Source: Paratrimastix pyriformis (taxonomy: Eukaryota; Preaxostyla; Paratrimastigidae). Taken from it: a stretch of 64,000 nucleotides of DNA. The DNA is taken from positions 1,467,821 to 1,531,820 of the forward strand of contig JAPMOS010000001.1 of the NCBI GenBank assembly GCA_027972325.1, in the 5' to 3' direction. The translations under genes and the position numbers were made by a program. Of this stretch, positions 23,834 to 34,298 are shown piece by piece (the stretch's first letter is position 1; every line of letters starts with the position of its first letter). The notes below the pieces were generated by a model. That model did not search any database. It worked only from the letters and a program-made list of their open reading frames with translations, and was not told where the DNA came from.

Positions 23834-24660
23834 GTGGACCGAGTTGGTGATCTGCGTAGCCAGATGACATCCCGAGGTCCCATCTCGGTTGAGGGCACTG
23901 CCCCAGGGGCATTTAACATATGCTTCTCCACCCGGATGTTGGCCGAGGAAGTGTGCCCGGTGGGCTGTGGGACAATCGAATCCGACCTCGACGGGGCCCG
24001 TGTCCATCACCGCCCGTGGACCGAAACTAGCTCGGCCGCTCGTGATGCCTTCGTTGCCTCGCTCTTGCCCGGTTCCACCATGCACATTCTGATCCTCTCC
24101 GCCGCCGACGAACCCGTTCACGCGCTCCTGCGCGCCCTTCCCATGGCCTCCGCCTTGCCGACCCCCCTTCAACCTTCCTGCACCTCGGCCTCACTGCCCA
24201 GCCAGCAACGTCCTCCCACCCAACTGGCCCCAACCAACTCGTCCCCTGCCCCGCATACCGCAAAAAGCTCATCGACGAGGGCACCCCGTCTGTTCCGCCA
24301 GCTCGCGGCGATCCCGGGTGCCTCGCCCGCCGAGAGCCCGAGGTCGCCCCCCTGGAGGAGTCCGAGGACCCCGGCCCCCAGTTCACAGCCCGCTACGACA
24401 TCTCGTTCTCCCTGTCGGGAGAGCCGCTCCCCAGCAAGATCGACGTGACCGTGGCGGAGCCCACGTCGCCACTCGTGCCATCAAGGGTGAAGTTGCCCAG
24501 CAGCGGGGCTGAAGTCCCGGAAGTCCGGGCGGGACCCGCTCTTCTTCCCCTTCTCGCTCACCTCGACAGGACAGCTCGCGCCCCGTGCCAAGGAGCTCAT
24601 GGACGTCATCGAAGAAAGCAGAAGTGAAGACGCCCACCTCAAGTGGCCCCGTCAGTTCTT
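23834..24660 (+). mobile_element. Probable relic of a retroelement C-terminal region
   Basis: Open pieces in more than one frame run across this stretch. Near 24390-24460 one reads RYDISFSLSGEPLPSKIDVT followed by VAEPTSP. Near 24470-24650 another reads GEVAQQRG, then PLFFPFSLTSTGQLAPRAKE and LMDVIEE. The order mirrors the C-terminal part of the LINE at 42742-47545, which has QPDLVLALPGG, YVDVAIG and FHPFGLSNFGQLGPQATAF. I read it as an old, separate relative, interrupted and without recognisable ends. The first part (23834-24240) is not recognised and could belong to something else. No host gene family fits. Confidence 0.4.
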
Positions 24661-24973
24661 CCTGGCCTGCCTGCCTCTGGGCTTTAACCTTTTTTTCCCC
24701 CCGTTTTTTTCGGTTCGCGGGGTGCACAAGAAAAGGAGGGCACCATCAACAGGCGCAGCGGGTCCCCGGCGGCATCAGTTTCGTCCCACAACCCATCCCG
24801 GCGCGCTTGTGACGCTTCCACAACCCAAATGCGTTTGTTCATCTTCGATCAACGGTCGAAGGAACAGCCCCCCTTGCCCCCAGCCGACGTGCTTTGTGTT
24901 GTGAAGAGGTCGTGTGGAGCAAATAAAAATGGATTTCCTTGTGCCTCGCTTGTTAGACAACAGATTCAGGGCT
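24661..24973. other. Spacer between retroelement relic and eL14 stop
   Basis: The stretch holds short T-rich runs (24690-24713) and no recognisable gene. It is the 3' flank of the minus-strand eL14 gene. Confidence 0.35.
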
Positions 24974-25449
24974 TCAGTGCTTCTTGGGGAGGTGGGCCTT
25001 CTTGGCGGCCATACGGCGCTGGAAGCGCTCGAAATCGGACTCCTGAAGCTTGGCCCGGCGGGCAACAAGGGACTTGCCATAGACGGTGGCATCGAACTTC
25101 TCCTGAACCTTAGCCTCCTGCATAGCCTTCAGGACAAACTTGGCGCGGGCATTGCGGCCAATCTTAACGGTGAACTGAGTCAGGTTGATGCGCTTAACGG
25201 GGATCATCTGACGGGGAACCTTGGGGCCCTCAACAACAACCTATCGTCCCACCAGTGAGAAGGTGCAAAAAAGCACACAATTATTACGGACGCGGTTCTG
25301 GTCCGCAACCTCAACGATGGTGCAAAGGTTGCCGAACTCCTGGCCGTAGTTCAGGGTGCAAACGCGACCAATCTCAACGAATCTGTTGAACGGCTAATTT
25401 GTGATAAATCGTCCTCCGTCGAAAAGATGAATCAATTGGCACAAACCAT
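24974..25449 (-). CDS. RPL14: 60S ribosomal protein eL14
   Basis: eL14 is a eukaryote/archaea-specific large-subunit protein. The likely start ATG (25447-25449) is followed at once by an intron (donor GTTTG, acceptor TTAG), then [20 protein letters not shown] and [14 protein letters not shown], a second intron (GTCCG...ATAG), then [40 protein letters not shown] and a basic tail ending [13 protein letters not shown] at 24974. The N-terminal KOW-like domain and the helix matching the human FVLKFPHSAR region are both present. It lacks the long Ala/Lys tail of mammalian eL14, as in fungi. The intron directly after ATG matches the eL42 arrangement. Confidence 0.88.
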
Positions 25450-25970
25450 GACGAATCGAAACGAGGCGGGCAAGAAGGATCCCTCCTTCAGGTGAAGTGC
25501 CCTCTCACATGTGTTGAGAAAATTTACGCTTTGGGGCCACAGGTGTCATCGCATCGTTACCATCAATGCGATCTGCATTCACGTTTGATAGTTATCTTAT
25601 GAACAAAGAAAGGGCAGCCTCTTGGTGACCTCTGAGAGAAGAGATCCATCCGCTCCCACCCAGTTTTCCGTAGGATCCGTCGCCGACGTTGTCTGAAGCT
25701 TCTGATATATCTCCAAACAAGTTCAAGTTCAAACTTCTAACGAGCTGGGCGAGACGTATCATCGTCGGATCCAGATCTGCCAACGAGGGCGAGGCCCCGT
25801 GAAAAAGTTGGCGCCGAGGCCCGCAGACGAAAGCACTCGGGACATGGACGAATCTTTAGCTGGGGAGGTCCTTGTTGGGTCCCAGCCCCTGGCGACATGC
25901 CCACCTGGCCCGACTTCCCTCGGGCCCCCGAGTGTGACTCGTCGCTGTTATTGTCCTCCTCCCCTCACGG
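25450..25970. other. Spacer with no clear gene
   Basis: A 63-codon minus-strand frame (25592-25783) starting MADLDPTMIRLAQLVRSLNL has no recognised relatives and no exon partner that I can place. The stretch should also contain the eL14 promoter. Confidence 0.35.
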
Positions 25971-26902
25971 TTAGATCACGGCGTCTTTCGGGGGCCAGTC
26001 TGTCCTCTGGACGATGATGCCCCCAAAGCGAGCTGTGGCCGCCTCGACGGGGATCCCGCCGATGGTGACGACGGTATCAGGGTCGTCGCAGTAACGATCG
26101 GACTCGTCCTGGCATTGTAAAATGCACTCATAACCGGATTCGTCCTGGGGCGAGTGATGGGGGAGGGGCGTGGGGGTTGTGCAAACTGACCTGGGAAGGC
26201 TTACACTGGTGAGTGCCATGTCGTAAGTGTTGCAGGCATTCCGAGCCGATGGCGCGGGGGTACCGAGAGCCTGTGGGCGTGTGAAACAAGGGTTGTGAGC
26301 ACAACAACGAGCAACAAGGGGACCTGGCCCGGAGAAAGCGCGCCATTCGGGATGAGGGGCCCCGCAGATGGAGCAGCGCTGCTTCACTGCCAAATAAGAC
26401 TTTTCCAATGTCTCATCTTCTGTCCAAGCGGTAATCAAGTCCTGTGTCCCGTTCCCGGCGGGGGCCGCGATGACTTGAGGGAACAGGAGGCTGAACTTCT
26501 CCAATGTTTTGGGCTCTGTCGTGAATGCGAGCAAGGGGCATGCGAACCACGCGGAGGACTGGTTCCAAAAAATGGATTCGATGAGAGGGATTTGTTCGGT
26601 CGCCGGAATGTCGGCGCCCAGAATTATCCGGAAACTGGACATGGCGAACATTGAAAGAAATTGGGGTGCGATTTTGGAAATCTGATTCGAAAATGTCTCG
26701 AGATATCCCAACAGATTGCCTGGTGCGACGAAGTCGATATCGGGGGATGACAGGCCGCCTCGTTCTGTTGATGTGAGATTGGCCGGCGTTCGTCAGAAGG
26801 CAGACCTGATGTTGCCCATGCAATATGAACGTTGTGTTCGTCCCAAGCAGAAACCACACCCAGAAAAAGGGCGAAGAGACACAGGAGAATAAATTTTCTC
26901 AT
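25971..26902 (-). CDS. Unrecognised secreted or ER-lumen protein with signal peptide
   Basis: The start at 26902 gives a textbook signal peptide, MRKFILLCLFALFLGVVSA, then WDEHNVHIAWATSGLPSDE. Downstream exons contain YLETFSNQISKIAPQFLSMF, FRIILGADIPATEQIPLIES and IFWNQSSAWFACPLLAF, with possible N-glycosylation sites NQSS and NGTQ. Cys-rich parts follow (QRCSICGAPHPE; YECILQCQDESDRYC). The end is RFGGIIVQRTDWPPKDAVI at 25971-25973. Two introns are likely, around 26730-26840 and 26130-26340. No membrane anchor follows the signal peptide. I do not recognise the family; the Cys pairs suggest disulphides in a secreted domain. Confidence 0.55.
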
Positions 26903-27104
26903 GTCGCCGTCGACCCCGACGTTTGCGACGATACCAGTCGAACGTCTCCGAGTCGGAGGAAGGAGACTTTGGAGAAAATTCGGGTGTGTGGTGTGTGATG
27001 TGTGTGGGGTGCGTGTGTAGTGTAGTGTAGTGTAGTGTAGTGTAGTGTGGTGTGGTGTGGTGTGTGTGTGTGTGTGTGTGTGTGGGGGGGCTAGTGGACG
27101 GAGT
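26903..27104. repeat. TAGTG and TG microsatellites in spacer
   Basis: From about 27014 a run of TAGTG pentamers passes into TGTGG and then a pure TG run to about 27082. The block lies between the secreted-protein gene (start at 26902) and the 3' end of the zinc-finger gene, so the secreted-protein promoter must lie here too. Confidence 0.8.
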
Positions 27105-30100
27105 TTATTTCTCCATCATCATCACCCCGCCGCCGCTCTCCGCCAGCTCATCCATTGCCCCCTCGGTTGCACGGGCCGGGGCCGAATTCTGGGGAAGCCC
27201 CAGCAAGGGGGTGCCTGGCCCGCTGCTGCTGCCAGCCCCGCCCGTGGTGACATGGGAGGCAGGCGGGAGGGCGCTGGTGGCCCCGGGGCGGGAGCATCGA
27301 CGGGGCGGCGAGCCAGGTGACGGGGGCATCCCGACGTAGGGCGGGGACGGACGAGCATCGGAGGCCAGATGTACTGCCCGGGGAGGTGTGTGTGTGTGTG
27401 TGTGGAGCAAAGGGACTGATCAATCGGACAGGAAGGGTCTCAAATGACGTCCAGCTCGAGCGAACTTGGGGCCGATGGCGAACAAGAATCACAAAATTAT
27501 GATTCGCAAAAAATCAAACGGAGACACGCACAAGGAGGCATGCAAGTGAGTCAAGGCGTTCACATCCGGGATCAAGGTCGGGGGGGGGGGGGGGGGGGGG
27601 GGGGCGTGGTAACTGCAGGAGCGGAACCCGGATGAGAAGGAGGACGTGGACTGATGGCGCGGGGGGATGGCGAACGAGGAGCAAACCCAACGGGCGCGGC
27701 AGCTGCATGCAGTGACGTCCAAGGGCACAAACGGGTGGGGCCTTCGAATGTGAGGCGGCGGACCGGGTGCGGCTGTGGCCCCGGGTAGAACATGCCCGGC
27801 GGGGCGGGGCCGTACATGCCGAACCCGTAGGGCCCCGGGCCCATGGTGTACCCGCCCATGAACCCACCCATCATGCCGGGCGGCGGGTACAGCGGCGAGT
27901 AGCCGCCTGGCGGGGGTGTGCCAGCAGGGGTCTAGGGCAAAAGGATAGCGGGTGAAGCGGTGAGGCGGGAGTCGGAACAGCCAAGGCGCGGCGTAGCAGC
28001 GGCGGGGTCGGTGGGAGCAGCGGGTGGGGTGCCGTGGCGCGGGTGCCGTGGGGATGGCTGGAGGAGGCCGAGTGGGAGTTCGTGTGTGCCGCCCATCCAG
28101 AAATGTGCCGCCCCCATCCACACCTCCCTGTCCACGCAGGCCACCAGGCCCCCCGCCCCCCGCACGAACATCCACTGGCCCCGCCCGACAGACGGGCACG
28201 AGGCCAGGGGGCGGGGGCACTCCGCCATTGGGACCACCGCCCACATCCGATGGGACCCGGGCTGGGCCGCCATCGGGCGCCATGTTCGGGTCCGCCGCCA
28301 TGGCGGGCGGTTGCTGGGCCCCGATGGGCCCCGCGGGGGCGGCGGCGCTGGGGGCGGCGTTGACGTTGGCTGTGGTGTCGGCGGCCGGGGTGGCCGCGGA
28401 TGATGCGGGGGTGGCCGCGGATGATGCGTGGGCGGGGAGGGGGGTTGTGGAGGCGGAGCCGGCCCGTGGGCGTTTGGTTGCCTGGCGAGGAGGGATGATG
28501 GGAGGGGGGAGCGGGGGAGCGTGAGAGCGGGGGTTACGTGAAACGCTTGCCCTCCAGAAGCCCCGAGCACAGCGCAACCCGCGTGTGCCCCGTGATCCCG
28601 TCGGGCCGTGCTGTAGGGCAGACCTTGGATGGGTTGGTGCTGCTCCGCGTGCGGTGCGGGGTCACGCCGGGCGTGGACGAGGCGGGGGGCCGGGTGGGCC
28701 GACCGAACCGGGTCACGTGCTGGACGGGCGGTCGGGGAGCCCCTGGGAAACAAGGGCGAGGCGAAGATGAAGCGCTATGCCGTCGTCACATGCGGTCGGG
28801 CGGCCGAGGGGGGGCCCTTGCGACCCAAGGGAGGGCCCACCCAACGCCTGGGCTGACGGACCGCTGGCCTCACTGGCGCTGGCGGGCTTGCCCGCATCGC
28901 CCCTCGGGGTCGCCGCCGCGGGGCCCTCGGGCTGGTCGTCCGGTTCGATGGCCTCCTTCCGGCGCGTCGCCGTCCCGCTGCCGGTGCCGGTGCCGCCTGT
29001 GTCCGTCAGCCAGGCCGATGCGGCGTAGAGAAGAGATGGTGGAGAAGAGATGGTGGAGAAGAGATGGTGGAGAAGAGATGGTGGAGAAGAGATGGTGGCG
29101 AAGAGATGGTGGAGAAGAGATGGTGGAGAAGAGATGGTGGCGAAGAGATGGTGGAGAAGAGATGGTGGAGGTGTGTGGCGTGGAGGGAAGGTGGGGGCGG
29201 GTGAGCAGCAATACCAGCAGCCCCCAACCGCACCCTCTGCTGCGGCACGCCACTCCCACCGGCACCGAGGCCAGCTCCCACGCACAGGCGGGTGCGGACC
29301 GGCCTTCGCTGCTGCCGTCGGAGCTGCAACGGCGGCGTGTTTGCCCGGCTCCGGCCCCGGCCCTGCGGGGGCTGTGGTGCCGGTTGGTGCCGCGGGTGGT
29401 GCCGCCGCTGGGGGCACGGGCGGCGAGGGGGCAGTGGATGTCCCCGCGGGGGCATCGCCCTCCGTCTCGTCCTCCTCGTCGGCCCCTGCGGTCTCCTCGT
29501 CCTCGTCCGCATCGTCCTCGCCCCCCCCGGCCCGCCCGCCATCATCCGCATCCTCGCCGTCGCCCCGGTCGCCGTTGGGCCCCCTGGTGTCGCTGCCGCC
29601 CGAGAGGGGCGCCCCGCGGACCCGCTCCAGTGGGGGCCGTGGTGGCTGGGGGTGCGCCGGCGGGTGCGATGCGGCCGGCTTGGCGGGGCGGCCTGCCAGT
29701 GCCGCTTTGACACTGCCCGTGTATGGCAGGCGTGTATGGTAGGCGTGTGTGACAGGCGTGTGTGACAGGTCGTGTGTGAGCAACCAGGGGGCGCGCAAGG
29801 GGAATCAAAGGAACGGATCGAGGAGGAGAGGGAAATCGACCTGTGCCCTCCCGGGGTGCCCGCTGCGGGCGGGGTGGGGTGGCCGGCCACTCTGTGGGTT
29901 GGGCACAGCGGGGCAGGGACGTGGCCCGGGCGACGACGCAGAGTGGCCTGCGCATCACGTCCCACCAAGGCAGCGCCGGTTCCGCCAAGACAAGGGCGGG
30001 AATGAGTGAGCGATGGGGTGACGGCTCAGGCGGCGCACCTGTGAGATTCAGGAGGTGGCAAGACAACAACTCCGAAGGGGGCGGTGAGTGATGGGCGGGG

Positions 30101-30865
30101 AGTGACGGAGTGGACGACGGGGAAGACGTGGAGGGGCTACCTGGTTCAAGGCAGGGTTGGGGCAACCCGCCGCGGAGCAGGGGAGGTAGAGGCGTTGCTC
30201 TGGGTCGTGAAGAATATCTGCGGCACCCACGCGGTGAGGTCGACGTTCGAAGATGGACTCAGAAGGATGCCCCACAGACGCTGGAGACAGTACGGAGAGA
30301 AGGGGAGGGCGCGACGGAGACAAGGCGCCTGTGAGGGGCTCGAAGTGGCGGCCGTTTCGACCCCCCCGGTGACGATCGAGGGGTGGCCAAAGAGACAAAT
30401 CCGGTTGTGAAGGGATTCCACCGGAGAAACGCTCAACGAATTGGCGTTGGGGGTGGATTTCATCATGACCGTGCGTGCGGCCGCTGCATTGAAGATGTAA
30501 GTCGATTCGGAAGAGCAATGACGTCCGTCCAGACATTGATAGGACCGAAGCAAACGAGCTCGGAACCAAGAGAACTCTCGTTGATAGCAGGACAAAAGTT
30601 GTGCAATCTTCTGCTGGCGGCGGGTGAGCGCCTCTTCAAAAGACAGATTGGATGTCGTTCTAGGATGATCGGGGTCAAGAAACGCCGGGGAAACGAAACA
30701 AACATGAAAGGGTCTTGAACATCCCTTTCGTCGATTTCAGGCTCGCCAGCGATCCGCAAAAAATGATGAAATATGTCAATTTGCTCCTCTTCGGGCCTGC
30801 AAAAATGAAAAATAAAAAGACAGCCGCGAGTTGACAGACCTAGATGGCGGCGGGACGGCAGCCAT
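27105..30865 (-). CDS. C3Hc3H zinc-finger protein (KANSL2/INO80D-like) with low-complexity C-terminus
   Basis: The zf-C3Hc3H fold occurs in KANSL2 and INO80D, subunits of chromatin-modifying complexes. The start MAAVPPPS at 30865 is followed, over a GTCTG intron, by RPEEEQIDIFHHFLRIAGEP, LSFEEALTRRQQKIAQLLSC and YQRE. Further on, CLRRALPFSPYCLQ is joined by a GTCTG...CAG intron to HILHDPEQRLYLPCSAAGCP and NPALNQ, the C-x-x-H zinc-finger pattern. The helix before it resembles the arginine-rich RRQ-x-L-x-x-L-x-x-CY stretch of this family. Below 30000 the exons become Pro/Ala/acidic-rich and hard to place; one Gly/Met/Pro-rich piece reads MGPGPYGFGMYGPAPPGMFY near 27800. The stop at 27105 is my best guess and the C-terminal half is uncertain. 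Confidence 0.55.
27578..27604. repeat. Poly-G homopolymer
   Basis: About 25 consecutive G (plus strand) lie in an intron or 3' part of the zinc-finger gene; on the minus (coding) strand it is a poly-C tract. Confidence 0.9.
29033..29172. repeat. 14-base minisatellite GATGGTGGAGAAGA, about ten copies
   Basis: The unit repeats with A/C variation (GAGAAG or GCGAAG). It lies among low-complexity exons of the zinc-finger gene, probably in an intron, since 14 is not a multiple of three. Confidence 0.88.
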
Positions 30866-31469
30866 CCCAAACTTTGGCAAAGGAGCTTTTCAACGAACAA
30901 GAATTGTCTATAAGACCGGACGGTTCTCTCCAGAATCCGGCTACCAGCCAGTCTCGAATTGTTAGTGAAGCCTCGTTGCTAACTCGAAAATCAGTCGAGA
31001 GATCTGAAAAGGTTTTATTACTCACCCATCTTTGGCGACAGATATTCCCCTGAGAAACTTACGATCCCTTCCTCTGCACGAAGTCCCCATTTGGTTTGTG
31101 TTTGCGGATTTGGATCGGCCTCCCGGTCTCTGGGGAGCGAAAGCGAACTGAGTCCGAGCGAAAATAAATCGACGCTGGCCAGCTCGCATTTGAAAGGACA
31201 TTCAACTGAAACAGACTATAGAGAACTCCCGAAATGTCCGTCGGGTTACTGATCGGCCCGTGACAGCAATTATTAGGGGTGGAAAGAACGGAGAAAAGCT
31301 GGTCAGCCCGCAGCTCGAGCAGAGGGCCGAATAGCAAGCGAGGCGCGAATCACACGGCCAATGACTTTTTTCGAAAACCCCGAAATGTGGGTGATAGCTC
31401 GTTGAACAAGGCCGCCCACCACATGCACCAGGAACACATCTGTCAAATAATGGAATGGATGATCATGTC
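30866..31469. other. Spacer between HVA22-like stop and zinc-finger gene start
   Basis: Both neighbours are on the minus strand. The stretch has ordinary composition and a few open frames of 60-90 codons without recognisable motifs. It should contain the zinc-finger gene promoter; a non-conserved upstream exon cannot be excluded. Confidence 0.35.
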
Positions 31470-31830
31470 TCATGCACGGGACAGACCGATGTGCGGGCGA
31501 ACCCAAACAAATGGAGGATATATCAGCTTTCTGAACACCGGAATGTATCCCTAAAGGAGATCGAGAAAGGCCTTGGAGAGAAAAAAAGCCGACTTGAATA
31601 GAGGGGGAAGCCATGTAAATATAGAATGAAAGCTTAATTTCTTCGTAGAAAGGAACCCAAAAGAAGATGAAATCGAAAATGCGTTCGATGAGCGTGAATA
31701 CAAGCATTGTGGGCCAGTACAATTCCCAATATGTTCTCTTCTTCATTCTAATTGCCGTGAGGTGGCAATAAATTGGAGAAAGCCAGCAAAAGAAGATCTT
31801 TAAAACGAAAAAGAGAGTTTGATTCATCAA
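31470..31830 (-). CDS. HVA22/REEP (TB2/DP1) family ER-shaping protein
   Basis: Proteins of this family have hairpin membrane segments that bend endoplasmic reticulum tubules. The start MMNQTLFFVLKIFFCWLSPI at 31830 runs into YCHLTAIRMKKRTYWELYW, then TMLVFTLIERIFDFIFFWVP and FYEEIKLSFYIYMASP. This follows the family order YP-x-x-S-x-KA, the central hydrophobic pair, and W-x-PFYYE-x-K-x-x-F. A short intron (GTCGG to a TAG acceptor) joins GYIPVFRKLIYPPF, the usual RKF-x-RP ending, with a stop at 31470-31472. The protein is very short, about 105 residues. Which subfamily (plant HVA22 or animal REEP5/6) cannot be told. Confidence 0.72.
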
Positions 31831-32050
31831 GTCAAGAGAGATAATCGCGTTGGCCCCGGGGAATAGAGGAACAGCCGGCCTGGGTTCTTTCCGAAATGAG
31901 GGGGAACTGAGGTATCTTTCGCCGATCTGTCAGACCCTCGTGGTCGACATATATACCCTGGGGTGCTACATCGGTTTTGCCTCTGTGCACTCACCTCTAC
32001 CAATTTTTTTTTTGCCTCAGTTCGGAAGCGGAACGACCCGTAGATCCGAA

Positions 32051-34250
32051 TTAATGGCTCCTCTTGCGGCTGCTGTGGTCATCGCGACTGTGGCTACGCC
32101 GTTTGCTGCTGTGGTGTTTGCGGCTGCGGCTGCGGCTGCGGCTGCGGCTGCGGCTGCGGCTGCGGGGGCTGCGGCTGCGGCTGCGGCTCGGGTGGCGGTG
32201 CCTGCTGGGGCTTCGGCTGTGGCTGTGGCCATGACCATGCCCCTTTTTGTGATCGCGGCTCCGGCTCCGGCTCCGGCTCCGGCTACGGCTGCGCTTCTTT
32301 TTGGGGTCCCGTGCGGAGCTCCCCGAGCGGGCCGAGGTGGAGGGGCTCCTCGAGCGGCCGTGGCGTTTGTGTCCGGCGGGGCTCCGGGCCCCCCGGGACC
32401 CGGGCGACCGGCTGCGCCTCCTTTTCTCCTCCTCGTGGGGCTTGCTGGATGGCGAGCGCGAGCGGTGGGTCTTCTTCTCCTCCACGCTGGATGGCGAGCG
32501 CGGGCGGGTCTTCTTGGCAATGGCCTCCTCGCCCGCCGGCTGGTTGGCCCCCGTCATGGGCTCGCCCCGCGCCGGCGCCGTCCGCTCCTCTCCGGCCGCT
32601 CTGTCCTCCTGCTTCGGGGCCTGCTGTTCCTCGAGAGGCTGCGACTGTCCGGCTGGGGACACGCCGCCCTCAGCGGGCCTCATCTCTGGCTCGGCCGCGG
32701 GGAACGGGGACGGGGATGCACCGGCCCGGGGTGCTGCATCACCGGAGGTCTGGAGGTCTGACTCAGAAACTGGGCCGGACGGTGGCGTGGCGGGGGCAGC
32801 AACGGTGGGCGTGGCGGGGGTTGCGGCAGGCATGGCGGGGGCCGCGGCAGGCGGGGCGGGGGCTGCGGCAGGCGGGGCGGGGGCTGCGGCAGGCGGGGCG
32901 GGGGCCGCTTCCGCGGGGAGGACGTCGGCCTTGAGCAGGTTGCGGCGCATTTGACTCAGGTAGCGCTGCCGCACCGAATTGCTCGCCCCCTCGGGCGGTG
33001 GGGCCAGCATGAGCGGCACCGCTGTTGGCTGCGGCTGAGGCTGGGATGACAACTGTGGCTGGGGAGGCGGCGAGGCGATGCCCATACCGATGCCTGCATG
33101 GGCGGGGGCTTCTTCTTGCTCCGGGACAGCTGCCGTGGGTGGGGAGGGTACCGCGGGGGTGGATGGGGAACCCGTGGGGGGCGACCCGGACCCGGACAGG
33201 GGGTCTGCCGCCCCATCGGCCGCGGTCGAAGGGGCCGGGGACAAAGGGGGCGTGGCCGGCTGGGCGGGGGGGCTGCCGGGGGCGGCGGCCTCATCGTCCG
33301 GGGCGGCAGCGGCAGCGGCAGCGGCGTGCTGCTTCTTCCTGAGGCGCTCCCCGAAGGTCTCCAGCTTGGTCTGCCCCACGTCAGGCCCCGCCAGGAGATT
33401 ATCCCACGTCAGGCTGTGGCCGTGGGCGCGTGCCGAGTGGAGAGCCTCCGCCCCCGGGAAGGTGGGTGGGCGGGCAGGTGGGCGGGTGCGGACCGTCTTC
33501 CGCTGGAAGGCGAACTTGAGGGCGGTCCGGCCCGCACCGACTGGGGCCAGGCTGGGGGGTGGCGGGGCCTGCGAGGTGGGGGTGGCCTGCGCCAGGGCCG
33601 ACTCGGCCTGCCCGTCGCCGCCGGGGGCCGAGGCCGGGACTGGCGCGGGGCGGGCGCTGGGGGGCTCCCGCTGGGTGGGGCGGGTCCATCGGGGGCTGCG
33701 GCCGCAGCCGCAAGCGAGGCCTTGGGGGGCCGGGCGCCCCGGGCCTTGGCGGGCATGCCCAGGATGGAGGGGTCCCCGTCCTGGTACTGGTCGTAGTCCG
33801 CCCAGCCGTCGTCGACGATCGTCAGCTGCCAACCATCCGCCCGCCCCAGTGAGCGTGTGCCGGTGAGCGTGTGCCGGTGAGCGTGTGCCGGTGAGCGTGT
33901 GCCGGTGAGCGTGTGCCGGTGAGCGTGTGCCGGTGAGCGTGTGCCGGTGAGCGTGTGCCGGTGAGCGTGTGCCGGTGAGCGTGTGCCGGTGAGCGTGTGC
34001 CGGTGAGCGTGTGCCGGTGAGCGTGTGCCGGTGAGCGTGTGCCGGTGAGCGTGTGCCGGTGAGCGTGTGCCGGTGAGCGTGTGCCGGTGAGCGTGTGCCG
34101 GTGAGCGTGTGCCGGTGAGCGTGTGCCGGTGAGCGTGCGCCGGTGAGCGTGCGCCGGTGAGCGTGCGCCGTGGATTGGGATGCAGACCTTAGGGGGCGCG
34201 ACGGGTCCCATGTTCATGCCCATACCCGCCGGGCCCATGCCACCCGCCGG

Positions 34251-34298
<48 letters not shown>

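Noticed and set aside
30844-31554. Open frames of 60-92 codons on both strands between the HVA22-like and zinc-finger genes
   Set aside because: No motif, no frame-compatible splice partners; treated as spacer.
32051-32761. Ala-rich plus-strand frame opposite the RS tail
   Set aside because: Antisense of the SR/RS-coding region; composition explains it.
33850-34172. Direct repeats that could suggest a CRISPR array
   Set aside because: Units of 14 bases follow each other without spacers in a eukaryotic intron; it is a minisatellite. The same holds for 39295-39597 and 2713-3008.
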